Shown here: piece after piece, positions 1 to 8,997 of the stretch
Layout: each line of letters begins with the position of its first letter
How positions within the stretch are numbered: position 1 is the first letter of the stretch
Source of the DNA: Deltaproteobacteria bacterium
Lineage (GTDB): Bacteria; Myxococcota_A; UBA796; SXON01
Reading direction: 5' to 3'
Assembly: GCA_014191855.1 (NCBI GenBank)
Contig: BJHF01000004.1
Location: forward strand, 50,937-114,936
Length of the DNA: 64,000 bases
Position numbers and translations under genes: made by a program
The notes under the pieces: model-generated
Seen by the model: the letters and a program-made list of their open reading frames with translations, nothing else
What the model was told of the DNA's origin: nothing
Databases searched by the model: none

Positions 1-1586
1 GCCGGTCGGTCCGCCGGCTCGGCGGAGAGCATCCGCGCGAGGATGCTGCGAATGCTTCGGGGCGCGTCGATCGCGGCTTCGTACGCGAAACGACCTCGGG
101 AGTCGTGGAGCGCGCCCACATCGCAACGCGAGAGCATCCAGACAGCCATGACGCCGGCCACGTACACGTCGGAGGCGGGCGACGTTTCGCCCGAGAGCTG
201 CTCCGGCGCCTGCCAGCCAAAACTACCGACGAAGGTAGACCACCCCACGTCGCCGCCGCCGGATTCGCTGGCGCGCCCAAGTCCGATGAGATGAATGGAG
301 TCCCCGGCCACGAGCACATGCGCCGGGTGCAGATCGGCGTGGGCCACCGGCGGCGCGGCGGAGTGCAGCGCGCTCAGCACATCCAGGAGGCTGGAGATGC
401 GCTTTACGACCTCGGAGACGGAGTAGCGTAAGAATCTGGCTTGTTCCTCCAGGGTTACCGCGGGCACCCATTCCCGGACGGAGGCCAGCACCTCCTGGTC
501 GTGGAGGGTCTCCACGCTCACGGCGAGCGTGGGAACAATCCCGGGTGCAACAATGGTTTGCCCCAGCCGCGCCTCCCGCTCCACCCGAGCCACCGAGTCG
601 GCCGCGCCGCGCGTCGGCACCAACTTGATGAACACGCTCGCTCCGCCCGGCCCCGTGGCGCGCCACGCCTGCACGTCGTCCGAGCCGCCCAGCCGCACGT
701 CGAGCAGGTAGGCGCCGATGCGGTGAACCGAGGTGCCCCCCCGCGAAACGGACGCCACCGCCATCGCCACGCCGCCGATCCCTCCTTCCAGGGGGGCGAG
801 CAGTGCCTCCACGCTCGAGGCGCGAGCCTCCACATCGAAGCGGAGCGCCGACTCCACCACCCGCGCCAGCGCCGGCGGTGCTTCGGGCGCCACGACGGAG
901 AGCGGCTCCCACTTGCCAGCCTTCAACCGCTCATACAGTGAAACGAGGTCGGCATCTGGGAGCAGGCTGCGCCGGGAGAGGAGCTCGTAGAGAATGCACC
1001 CCAGCGCCCATACGTCGGCGCGAGCGTCCACGCGCGAGGCATCCCGGAGCTGCTCGGGCGCCATGTAGCGGAGGGTGCCAAGCAGCGCGCCCGTGCGCGT
1101 GCCCTGTCCGGACTGAAGCGCACGCGCGATGCCGAAATCGCTCACCTTGGGGAGCAACGCCCCGTCCACCGTCTCCAAAAGCACGTTCGCCGGCTTCAAG
1201 TCGCGATGGATGAGCCCGCGGTCATGTGCGGCCCGAACCCCGGCGCAGATGCCGAGAAACACACTTTCTACCGCGTCTGCGCGCCAGCTTCCGGCGATCC
1301 AGCGGTCGAGCGTCGGGCCGTCCACGAACTCCAGCACGAGCCCGATTCGAGGGCCATCCACCACGAGGTCGGTGACGCGCACGACGTTGGGGTGGTTGAG
1401 CATCGCCTGCACCCGACCTTCGAGCATCAGGCGACCGTGCAAGGAGTCCGAGTGCACCGCGAGGAATTTGATGGCGTGTTGGCTCCCGAGCGCCCGGTGC
1501 TCCGCACGCCACACCTCGGCCACGCCCCCCCGGCCGAGCAGGGCGACGAGGCGGAAGGAGCCGACAATCTGGCCTGGAACGTACAT
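1..1586 (-). CDS. Ser/Thr protein kinase with second, degenerate kinase domain (3' end cut by window)
   Basis: Eukaryote-like Ser/Thr kinase, open to the left edge (528 codons seen, no stop). The N-terminal kinase domain has the glycine loop (GRGGVAEV, about residue 18), the beta3 motif AIKF, HRDLKPAN near 126, DFG near 149 and APEQL, so it should be catalytic. A second kinase-like domain follows from about residue 280: the catalytic loop reads HADLHPAH (near 415) and DFG is GLG (near 434), while APEQL is kept; it is probably a pseudokinase. ATG at 1586 lies 7 bases after the stop of the paralogous kinase gene, so the two are cotranscribed. Whether a membrane helix and sensor domain follow, as in the paralogue, lies outside the window. 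Confidence 0.9.
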   Translation of the reverse strand, partial: MYVPGQIVGSFRLVALLGRGGVAEVWRAEHRALGSQHAIKFLAVHSDSLHGRLMLEGRVQAMLNHPNVVRVTDLVVDGPRIGLVLEFVDGPTLDRWIAGSWRADAVESVFLGICAGVRAAHDRGLIHRDLKPANVLLETVDGALLPKVSDFGIARALQSGQGTRTGALLGTLRYMAPEQLRDASRVDARADVWALGCILYELLSRRSLLPDADLVSLYERLKAGKWEPLSVVAPEAPPALARVVESALRFDVEARASSVEALLAPLEGGIGGVAMAVASVSRGGTSVHRIGAYLLDVRLGGSDDVQAWRATGPGGASVFIKLVPTRGAADSVARVEREARLGQTIVAPGIVPTLAVSVETLHDQEVLASVREWVPAVTLEEQARFLRYSVSEVVKRISSLLDVLSALHSAAPPVAHADLHPAHVLVAGDSIHLIGLGRASESGGGDVGWSTFVGSFGWQAPEQLSGETSPASDVYVAGVMAVWMLSRCDVGALHDSRGRFAYEAAIDAPRSIRSILARMLSAEPADRP

Positions 1587-1593
1587 CCCGGAG

Positions 1594-4215
1594 TCAGCCC
1601 CCTGCCGGAAGCCCGATCGGGTGGGCTCCGGCGCGGCAGGAATCTTGGCGGTGCAAGCTCCACACCTCGTCGGCGCCGAGCGCCGAGGCGTACACCCGAA
1701 CCTCGTCGATGTCGCCGCTCAGTTGCCTGCGCGTGGTGAGCGGGCTGCCGCCGAGGGTGATGGGGTGGCTCCCGTGCAGCACGCGCGACCACGCCGTCTC
1801 GGTTTCGATGCTCAGCCGGCCGTCGTCATAGAGCGCCGTTTTGCCCTGGTCGAACGTGAGCACGACGTGGCTCCATGTGTTCATGCACCGGCGCGAGGGG
1901 GAGGTCGGGTAGACGGTTTCATTGACGTTTCCCGATGCAAGCTCGGCGAACGACATCCCCTGCCACATCACCCCGAGGAGGGTGCCGGTGGCGGCCGGGG
2001 GGCCGTTTCCGTTGGTGAACAAGGTCACGTAGTCGTTGGTGCAGGGATCCCGCAGCCGGAACCACAACGACACCGTGAACGCCGGGAAGTACCCCTTCAG
2101 GGGGTCCAACCGCGCGGTCGCCGGTGCGTGGTCGCCCTCGAAGCGGAGGCCCGAGCCGATGAAGCCTTCACCCTGTGTGATGCCGGCGGACAACACCGGG
2201 GCGCTGTCCGGCCAGGCGGCGGGGTTCCCGTCGAAGCTCCAGTTCAGGGCGGGCTCGGGCGCCTCCACGAGCGGCTCTGCGCAGAGCGTGTCGAGGTCGG
2301 GTGCTTCACAAACTTGAGGGTTGAGCAACCAGAACCCGTAAGGGCGATCGCCGCGAGGCTCCGCGCCGGCGGCCGCACTGTCGCCCCGCGCGGCGAGCCA
2401 CATCCCGCCCACGCCGAAGAGCGCCCCGAGGCCGAGGGCGGCGACCAGGGCGCTGCGGCGCGTAACCGGGGGGCTGGCGGGCGACGCCGCGACCAGCGGC
2501 GCTGCAGCGCGGAGTTCATCTGGTTCAAGAGGATTTTTTGATCGCTGCGCTTCCAGAACGGGCGGAGCCCCCGTCGGCGCGACCGGGGCCGCGGGCGGCG
2601 CGGCGGCGGGAGCCGGAGCGCGCGCCGCTGCGAGGGCTTGGTGCGCTTCCAGTGCGGTTGGGCGGCGCGCCGGATCGGTCTCCAACATGCGTGCGAGCAC
2701 GGGGGCGATGCGCGGGTCGATCCCCGGGAGGGTGCGCCACGCCAGCGTGCCGCTCACGTCGAGCAGCGTGGCCGGATCGCGGCCGGAGAGAAGGTAGATC
2801 GCGAGGATTGCGGCGGTGTACACGTCCGTCTTCGGGGAGGCATCGCCCCCGTACTGCTCCGGCGCCTGCCAGCCGAAGGTCCCGACGAAGGTGGCACCGC
2901 CCAGCGCCGGATCCGGCAAGCGGTCTTGCGCGCGGCCCAGACCGACGAGCGCGAGCCCCGTTGCGGCGCGGACGAGATGCTGCGGGCACAGGTCGCGGTG
3001 AACCACGGGCGGGCCGTAGGCGTGGAGATCTCCCAGGATGCCCAGCAGCTCCTCCACGATGGCGAGCGCGCCGCGCTGGTCGAGGCCACGCCGCGCCGCG
3101 GGTTCGTCGACGCTCGGTCCGGGCACCCAGGGCCGCCGCAGCCCGACGACGGCGACGCCGCGAAACGACGCTTCGAACCAGGCTGCGCCGGAGGGCAGGC
3201 CGCGAACGTGCAGCTCCGTTCCGAGGCGCGCCTCGCGCTGGAGGCGGGCGCGCACGGGCGCCGCCACGTCGGCCGCGGCGAACTTGACGAAGACAGAGGT
3301 TCCATCTGCCTCCTCGGCGCGCCACGCCTCGGTGCCTTCGGTGCCGCCGATTCGGGCTACCAGGCGAAGTCCGAGGAGATCCCTCGACTCTCCGCTCTCG
3401 GAATCCGTCGTGCCCCTCGCGATGTGCATCAGCGTGTTCACGGACTCCGGGCGGTCCGCGGGGTCGTATCGGAGCGCGGCCACCACCGCGCGGCGCAGGC
3501 CGACTGGCGCGCCGGGGGCCGCCTCGTCGATCGGCAGCCAACCGGCTTGTCGGAGCCGCTCATAGAGCGTCACCACGTCCACATCCGGCACCAGCGCCCG
3601 TCGCGACAACATCTCGTAAAGGATGCAGCCGAGCGCCCAAACATCGGCGCGTTCGTCCACACGTGAGGAGTCGCGAAGCTGCTCGGGTGCCGCGAAGCGA
3701 AGCGTGCCCATCAAGGCGCCGGTGCGTGTGCCCTGGTTCGCATCGAGCACGCGGGCGATCCCGAAGTCGCTCACCTTCGGGATCCACACCCCACCCACTC
3801 GGCACAACAGTACGTTCGCCGGCTTCAAGTCGCGATGGACGATGCCGCGCGCGTGCGCCGCGCGCACCCCGGCGCAGATCGCGAGAAACAGGCCTTCCAG
3901 TGCCTCTGGCTCGTAGTGGGCGTTGAGCCAGCGCTCGAGGGTGGGGCCTTCCACGAGCTCCATCACGAGGCCCACGCCGGCGGCGTCGCGAACCACCTCC
4001 GTTACGCGCACGACGTTTGGGTGGGCCAGGCCCGCCTGCGTTCTCCCCTCCAGCAAAAGGCGCTCCTCCAGCGATTCCGTCGTCACGCTCAGGAACTTGA
4101 TGGCGTGGGCGCTGCCGAGCGCGGTGTGTTCGGCTCGCCACACCTCCGCCACCCCTCCGCGACCGAGCAGGGCGATGAGTCGGAACGAGCCGAGGATGTC
4201 GCCGGGGGAGCGCAT
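1594..4215 (-). CDS. Transmembrane kinase-pseudokinase receptor with LamG-like domain
   Basis: 873 residues. Domain order: active-looking Ser/Thr kinase (GRGGVAEV near 18, AIKF, HRDLKPAN near 125, DFG near 148, AAPEQL); a second kinase fold from about 281 with HRDLCPQH near 405 (Lys and Asn of HRDLKxxN lost) and GLG for DFG near 424; a proline/alanine-rich linker; one hydrophobic helix at about 584-610 after two arginines; and a concanavalin-like LamG domain at about 655-865 with SLWFRLR, NTWSHVVLTF and GDIDEVRVYASAL. Topology should put both kinase domains in the cytoplasm and LamG outside, where it could bind glycans. ATG at 4215 is 51 bases from the divergent sigma54 activator gene. Target proteins are unknown. 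Confidence 0.9.
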   Translation of the reverse strand: MRSPGDILGSFRLIALLGRGGVAEVWRAEHTALGSAHAIKFLSVTTESLEERLLLEGRTQAGLAHPNVVRVTEVVRDAAGVGLVMELVEGPTLERWLNAHYEPEALEGLFLAICAGVRAAHARGIVHRDLKPANVLLCRVGGVWIPKVSDFGIARVLDANQGTRTGALMGTLRFAAPEQLRDSSRVDERADVWALGCILYEMLSRRALVPDVDVVTLYERLRQAGWLPIDEAAPGAPVGLRRAVVAALRYDPADRPESVNTLMHIARGTTDSESGESRDLLGLRLVARIGGTEGTEAWRAEEADGTSVFVKFAAADVAAPVRARLQREARLGTELHVRGLPSGAAWFEASFRGVAVVGLRRPWVPGPSVDEPAARRGLDQRGALAIVEELLGILGDLHAYGPPVVHRDLCPQHLVRAATGLALVGLGRAQDRLPDPALGGATFVGTFGWQAPEQYGGDASPKTDVYTAAILAIYLLSGRDPATLLDVSGTLAWRTLPGIDPRIAPVLARMLETDPARRPTALEAHQALAAARAPAPAAAPPAAPVAPTGAPPVLEAQRSKNPLEPDELRAAAPLVAASPASPPVTRRSALVAALGLGALFGVGGMWLAARGDSAAAGAEPRGDRPYGFWLLNPQVCEAPDLDTLCAEPLVEAPEPALNWSFDGNPAAWPDSAPVLSAGITQGEGFIGSGLRFEGDHAPATARLDPLKGYFPAFTVSLWFRLRDPCTNDYVTLFTNGNGPPAATGTLLGVMWQGMSFAELASGNVNETVYPTSPSRRCMNTWSHVVLTFDQGKTALYDDGRLSIETETAWSRVLHGSHPITLGGSPLTTRRQLSGDIDEVRVYASALGADEVWSLHRQDSCRAGAHPIGLPAGG

Positions 4216-4266
4216 GGCGGCGCAGCCTAACGCCGAACACCCCTCGAAGCGTGATACGAGCAGCGC

Positions 4267-5835
4267 ATGGAGTATCCCGAGATCGCCGCCCTTCGCGCCG
4301 TGGATGCGCTCGCGGCCATGCGGCTTGCCGCTGCAATTCGAAACCTGGAGGAGCAGCTCGCGGCCACCGGGTGGGCAGCCCGCCAGCTTCCGAGCTTGTT
4401 CGCCAGTGACAACGAAACGGAGCGCCTGGATCGCGTTGTGGCGCTCGCGCAGGAGGCCTGCCCGGATGCGGAGGTGTGGGCCGTGCGGTGGTCGGGCGAC
4501 TTCGTGGCGGGAACGGCGAGCTTTCAGGCGCTGGCTGGAGCAAAGCGGGAGATCCCGCCCCCGGGCGTCATCTCCCGCTCCCTCGTCGGTCGAGCCATCG
4601 CGAGCGGCAAGCCGCTGTGGATGGACGATCCAACGCGGCGCGCGCCGGAGTCCGCCGCGTCGATCGTCGTGAGCCTCGTGGGCTGGGTTGGCTGTGCGCC
4701 GCTTGGAAACAACGGGGTGCTCTACTTGTCCGGTCCCCCGGGCACACGGGTACCCAGCGCGGCGATTCGCGCCCGGGTGGACACGCTGGCGCAGCTCGCT
4801 GCCGCGATCCTGGACGCGGCCGCGGTTGCGCCCGCCGCCGGCGCGGCCACGCCTGGCCGACGCCCCTCCGCCTCAACGGAGCTCCCGGGCATCGTGGGGT
4901 CCTCCTCGCCGATGCGGGAGCTTGCCCGCACGGTTCGCGCCTTCGCGCCAATGCCGTGGCCTGCGCTTGTGCGTGGCGAAACCGGCACCGGCAAGGAGGC
5001 CGTAGCCCGCGCCTTCCATGCGCTCTCGGCTCGTAAGGATGGCCCGTTCATCGCGGTGAACTGCGCAACGATCCCCGAGGAGCTGGCCGAGAGCATGATC
5101 TTCGGCCACGAGAAGGGCGCGTTCACCGGCGCCGATCGGGCGCGGGTGGGGCTCGCCGAAGAATCGGCGGGCGGTACGCTGTTTTTGGACGAGATCGGGG
5201 AGCTGCCCGCCCGGGTGCAGCCAAAGCTCCTCCGGCTGTTGCAGGAGGGCACGTTCACGCGGGTCGGCTCATCCAAAGAGCTTCAATTCACCGGACGAAT
5301 CGTCGGCGCCACGCTGCGCCCGCTGGAGGATGCCAACAGCTTCCGGGGCGATCTCTACCATCGCCTCGCGGCCTGCGTGGTGCACACCCCGCCGCTGCGG
5401 GCGCGCCGCGAGGACATCCCCGATCTCGCCCGGCACCTCCTCGCGAAAGCGGCGAAGCAGGCGGGTTGTGGCGGGGTGGAGCTGGAGGAGGATGCGGTGG
5501 CGGTGCTCGCGCGGCGCGAGTGGCCGGGAAACGTGCGGGAGCTGGAGAACGTGCTCCGAAGCGGTTTGGCGCGGGCGGTCGCGACCGGTGCGCGCACGGT
5601 CGGGCTGGAGCATCTGGATGCGGCTGCGCCCGCCTCCGCCGGGCAAGCGCGCGGAGCGGAGCCCGTGGACGTCGGGAGCGGCGGCCTGTTGGAGGCCACC
5701 GAGCGCTTCCAGCGGCGGATGCTTCGGGATTCCCTGGCGGCCAACGGCGGAAATGTCACCCGCGCCGCCGAGAGCCTCGGCGTGAGCAAGCAGTGGTTGC
5801 ACCGGCTCATCTCGCGCTGGGGCGGCGCGCCTTAG
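4267..5835 (+). CDS. Sigma54-dependent transcriptional activator, GAF-like sensor, AAA+ and Fis HTH
   Basis: 522 residues. N-terminal half (about 45-185) resembles a GAF domain; there is no receiver domain. The AAA+ domain has Walker A GETGTGKE (about 237), the sigma54-contacting GAFTGAD loop (about 284), Walker [10 protein letters not shown] (about 304) and the arginine finger region [10 protein letters not shown] Fis-type helix-turn-helix ends the protein ([20 protein letters not shown]). Divergent from the kinase genes with a 51-base gap, an arrangement that suggests the kinase and regulator may be linked, since GAF-type enhancer proteins next to Ser/Thr kinases are common in myxobacteria. 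The stop codon overlaps that of the convergent gene. Confidence 0.93.
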   Translation: MEYPEIAALRAVDALAAMRLAAAIRNLEEQLAATGWAARQLPSLFASDNETERLDRVVALAQEACPDAEVWAVRWSGDFVAGTASFQALAGAKREIPPPGVISRSLVGRAIASGKPLWMDDPTRRAPESAASIVVSLVGWVGCAPLGNNGVLYLSGPPGTRVPSAAIRARVDTLAQLAAAILDAAAVAPAAGAATPGRRPSASTELPGIVGSSSPMRELARTVRAFAPMPWPALVRGETGTGKEAVARAFHALSARKDGPFIAVNCATIPEELAESMIFGHEKGAFTGADRARVGLAEESAGGTLFLDEIGELPARVQPKLLRLLQEGTFTRVGSSKELQFTGRIVGATLRPLEDANSFRGDLYHRLAACVVHTPPLRARREDIPDLARHLLAKAAKQAGCGGVELEEDAVAVLARREWPGNVRELENVLRSGLARAVATGARTVGLEHLDAAAPASAGQARGAEPVDVGSGGLLEATERFQRRMLRDSLAANGGNVTRAAESLGVSKQWLHRLISRWGGAP

Positions 5836-6866
5836 CCCCGCCGCCGCCGCGTCAGCGTCGCGGCGAACACCACCGCCCAGGCCCCGGCCACCGCCGCGCC
5901 GGAGTCGCATCCGCAGCCCGCGTCTTCAACGGTGAACGCCCCGGCAAGCGTAGACGAGTCCCCGCCCGGGTTCGTGACCATCACGTCGTGCGTGCCCGCG
6001 GGAAGGGCGCTCGGCGTGGTGGCCGAGAGCGCCGTGCTGCCGGAGAGGGAAACGCCCGAGGCTGCCATGCCGCCGACGTAGACTTGCGCCCCCGTTTCGA
6101 AACCCTGCCCGAGCACGGCGATGGTCACCGTCTCGCCCAGCATCCCGCTGTTCGGCGTCACCGACTGCACGCTGAGAATTCCCTCGTTCTCGCCGGAGTC
6201 CTCGCCGCTGTCGGTCTCCGCGGTGTCGTTCACGCCGGTATCGGTGTCGCCCGTGTCGGTCCCTGTGTCGCCGCCGCCGCCCTCGCCGCTCCCCGCGTGA
6301 ACAACCCAGCTCCCCTGGATGAAGTCGCCGAGCTCGGTCATCTTGTTGTTATAGAAAATGTAGCTTCCATCGGGTGAAGCGCTGGTGTCGATCACGATCC
6401 CAGACTCGTCGCGGTCGTTCACGCGGGGCCAGGACTCTCCGGTCGTCGGGTCAGGCGGGCAGATCCACACGGCGATCTGGCCGGAGCTGTACGGCAGCGC
6501 CGTCCAACCTGCGGTTTCGTCCACGAGCGTGAGGCGGTTGATGCTGGTGCTCGACACGGTCACGGTGAACTCCTCCGGGCCCCAGTCCATCGGCCCGTTC
6601 ACGGGCTCGGCCCCGTCGGCCAGGAGCTGGATGCCCATCTCCGCGAGCGTGGTCTCCCCATCGTCATTCCCGGTGTTGCTGGCCAGCATGAACTCGACGT
6701 ACGAGATCTCCAGCGGGAGATCGGCCGCGTTGGCCTTCAGCACGGACACCGCGCATTCGGGGAACTCCAACCACGCCAATTGGTCGCCGCTGTCGTAGCT
6801 GTCCGACAGGTCGTTGCGGAGCACCACGTCGCCGGCAAGCGCGGCGCTGAACGCGAAGAGCAGCAT
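5832..6866 (-). CDS. Secreted surface protein with IPT/TIG domain and MYXO-CTERM-like tail
   Basis: 344 residues. Short hydrophobic leader ending ALA-GD, a beta-rich N-terminal region of unknown function, a low-complexity Thr/Asp/Gly stretch (about 192-224), an IPT/TIG immunoglobulin-like domain (about 228-310, with [14 protein letters not shown] and VMVTNPGG) and a tail with CGCDSG, a hydrophobic stretch and RRRRG. The tail matches the MYXO-CTERM sorting signal layout, by which proteins are processed and anchored at the cell surface. ATG at 6866 gives a leader of only 11 residues without basic residues; an upstream non-standard CTG start would add arginines. Function unknown. Confidence 0.8.
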   Translation of the reverse strand: MLLFAFSAALAGDVVLRNDLSDSYDSGDQLAWLEFPECAVSVLKANAADLPLEISYVEFMLASNTGNDDGETTLAEMGIQLLADGAEPVNGPMDWGPEEFTVTVSSTSINRLTLVDETAGWTALPYSSGQIAVWICPPDPTTGESWPRVNDRDESGIVIDTSASPDGSYIFYNNKMTELGDFIQGSWVVHAGSGEGGGGDTGTDTGDTDTGVNDTAETDSGEDSGENEGILSVQSVTPNSGMLGETVTIAVLGQGFETGAQVYVGGMAASGVSLSGSTALSATTPSALPAGTHDVMVTNPGGDSSTLAGAFTVEDAGCGCDSGAAVAGAWAVVFAATLTRRRRG

Positions 6867-6968
6867 CAGGGGCCTCAGTCGAAGGCGTGTAGGCTACCAC
6901 AGCGGTACAGGCCCCCTCGCCGTTCCTGTCGTTCGGCGCTACACCGTCGCCCCGAGCCCGGAGCGAGC

Positions 6969-8309
6969 GTGACCCCCTGGACCCCCGATAGCTGGCGTAC
7001 CCGCCCCGCGGCGCAACAGGTGGACTACGACGACCCGGCTGAATTGGCAGGGGCGCTCGCCCGGTTACGGCGTTTGCCACCCCTCGTCACGAGCTGGGAG
7101 GTGGAGAAGCTCAAGGCGCAGCTCGCGGCGGCCGGGCGAGGGGAGCGGTTCCTCCTGCAGGGGGGCGACTGCAACGAGCGCTTCGTGGACTGCGAATCTT
7201 CGGTGATCGACGCGAAGCTCAAGGTGATGCTGATGATGAGCGCGGTGCTCACCTACGGCGGGGGTCGGCCCGTCGTTCGGGTCGGGCGCATCGCCGGCCA
7301 GTATGCGAAGCCCCGGTCGGAAGGGTTGGAAACGCGGGATGGCACCACGCTGCCGGTGTACCGCGGCGACCTCGTGAACCGCATCGAGTTCACGCCGGAA
7401 GCGCGCCGCCCCAACCCGGCGAATTTGCTCGAAGCCTACACCCGCTCCGCCATGACGCTCAACTTCATCCGTGGGCTGCTCGCGGGTGGCTTCGGCGATG
7501 TTCACCACTCCGAGGTGTGGGACCTCGCCTGGGCCGACAACTCCGCTCGCTCGGCCGAGTACCATGCCTTGTTGGCCAATATGCGCGCGTCCGTGCGGTT
7601 CCTCGAAGCCACGTTGGGGCGCCCGCTTGCCGAGCTTGCGAACGTCGACTTCTACTCCAGCCACGAGGGGCTGCACCTCGAATACGAGGCGGCCGTCAGC
7701 GAAAAACCGCCGTTCCGCGATGGTTGGTACGACCTCTCCACCCACCTGCCCTGGATTGGCGAGCGCACCCGGCAGCTTGATGGCGCGCACGTCGAGTTCT
7801 TCCGCGGCATCAAGAACCCCATCGGCGTGAAGGTCGGGCCCTCGATGGAGCCCGCGGAGCTGTTGGAGCTCATCCGGGTGCTCAACCCGCTCGACGAGCC
7901 GGGCCGCCTCACCCTCATCGTGCGAATGGGCGCGAAGAAGGTGGCGGAACGCCTACCTCGCCTCGTGAACGCGGTGAAAGCTGCGGGCCGCACCGTCACT
8001 TGGTGCTGCGACCCGATGCACGGCAACACCTTCAAGACGGCCGACGGCACGAAGACCCGCCATTTCGACGACATCCTCGCCGAGCTCGACTCCAACTTCG
8101 CCATCCACGCCGACGCCGGAAGCGTGCTTGGCGGCGTACACTTCGAGATGACGGGCAAGAACGTCACCGAGATCGTGGGCGGGGCGTGCGGGCTCACGGA
8201 GGCCGACCTCGCCCAGAACTATGAGAGCGATGTCGACCCCCGGCTCAACTACGGTCAGGCGTTGGAGATGGCTTTTCTCATCGCGCAGCGGCTCCGCGGG
8301 GAGCGGTAG
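6969..8309 (+). CDS. 3-deoxy-7-phosphoheptulonate synthase, class II
   Basis: 446 residues, usual length for the class II (plant/mycobacterial) enzyme. Joins phosphoenolpyruvate and erythrose 4-phosphate in the first step of the shikimate pathway, in the cytoplasm. Class II signatures seen: FLLQGGDCNERF, RVGRIAGQYAKPRS, SHEGLHLEYE, GVKVGPSM and CDPMHGNT. GTG at 6969 is chosen because GGAG lies eight bases upstream and homologues begin with a similar short WxPxSWR segment; the open frame to the left overlaps the divergent surface protein gene. It is a single gene, with a hairpin after the stop. No other aromatic pathway gene is nearby. Confidence 0.95.
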   Translation: MTPWTPDSWRTRPAAQQVDYDDPAELAGALARLRRLPPLVTSWEVEKLKAQLAAAGRGERFLLQGGDCNERFVDCESSVIDAKLKVMLMMSAVLTYGGGRPVVRVGRIAGQYAKPRSEGLETRDGTTLPVYRGDLVNRIEFTPEARRPNPANLLEAYTRSAMTLNFIRGLLAGGFGDVHHSEVWDLAWADNSARSAEYHALLANMRASVRFLEATLGRPLAELANVDFYSSHEGLHLEYEAAVSEKPPFRDGWYDLSTHLPWIGERTRQLDGAHVEFFRGIKNPIGVKVGPSMEPAELLELIRVLNPLDEPGRLTLIVRMGAKKVAERLPRLVNAVKAAGRTVTWCCDPMHGNTFKTADGTKTRHFDDILAELDSNFAIHADAGSVLGGVHFEMTGKNVTEIVGGACGLTEADLAQNYESDVDPRLNYGQALEMAFLIAQRLRGER

Positions 8310-8312
8310 GGG

Positions 8313-8362
8313 CGAGTCGCGCCGCCAGGTCCCATTTTCCAGGCGGGCGCGGCGGCGACTCG
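8313..8362 (+). terminator. Hairpin after the DAHP synthase gene
   Basis: An inverted repeat with 8-base perfect outer arms (CGAGTCGC at 8313-8320 and GCGACTCG at 8355-8362), extended inwards by GC pairs around a small bulge, starts four bases after the stop. There is no T tract, so it may be a Rho-dependent stop or a 3' stabilising stem. Confidence 0.4.
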
Positions 8363-8427
8363 CGGCGCGGTCAGGCCTAGATTGATCGCGGGGAACCATC
8401 GCAACGGCTACGCTGTCTCGGCGCCTC

Positions 8428-8988
8428 ATGATCCTCCCCCTGCTCTTCGCCGTCGGCTTCGCCGAAACCCCAGCCCCGGTTTCCGCGGCATCGGCCCCCG
8501 CCGCGAGCGCCGCCGGCCACCCAGAGCTCGTCGACGCTGCTCGAAAATACCTCGGTCGCCCCTACTCCTTCGGCGGGCGCGACGCGAACCTCGACTGCAT
8601 GGGCCTCGTGTTTCGCGCTTGGCAGGACGCCGGCCGCGGCGCCTGGGACGATCTCTCCGTGAACCCCACCGAGATCGTGGAGAAACGCCAGCTCGGCGCG
8701 CCGGTGCCCGGCCTCGACGGTGTGCTCAACGCGAACGTGCGCCTCAGCAACTTCGCGGCCGGAGACGTGATCTTTTTCCTCGGGTACGCCATGAACCCCG
8801 CCGAGCCCGCGATGGCCACGCTCGACGGCGTTCCCGCCTGGGTGTGGCACATGGGCATGTACGCCGGCGGTGGCAACTTCGTGGTGGGCGACCATTATGC
8901 GGGGAAGGTCGTGGAGATCCCGCTGCTCACCTACCTCGCGAGGCACGACAACTATGTAGGGGTGTTCGTGGTGCGGCCGGGCGCGTAG
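8428..8988 (+). CDS. Secreted NlpC/P60-family cysteine peptidase
   Basis: 186 residues. Short leader (MILPLLFAVGFA), an Ala/Pro-rich linker, then an NlpC/P60 fold: YSFGGRDANLDCMGLV carries the catalytic Cys (about residue 54) and WHMGMYAGGG the catalytic His (about 141). Such enzymes cleave peptidoglycan stem peptides in the periplasm. The Asp-Cys-Met-Gly context differs from the usual Asp-Cys-Ser-Gly, so substrate preference may differ. Single gene, 118 bases after the DAHP synthase stop and convergent with the acyltransferase gene. Confidence 0.85.
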   Translation: MILPLLFAVGFAETPAPVSAASAPAASAAGHPELVDAARKYLGRPYSFGGRDANLDCMGLVFRAWQDAGRGAWDDLSVNPTEIVEKRQLGAPVPGLDGVLNANVRLSNFAAGDVIFFLGYAMNPAEPAMATLDGVPAWVWHMGMYAGGGNFVVGDHYAGKVVEIPLLTYLARHDNYVGVFVVRPGA

Positions 8989-8997
8989 AGGCCGCGC

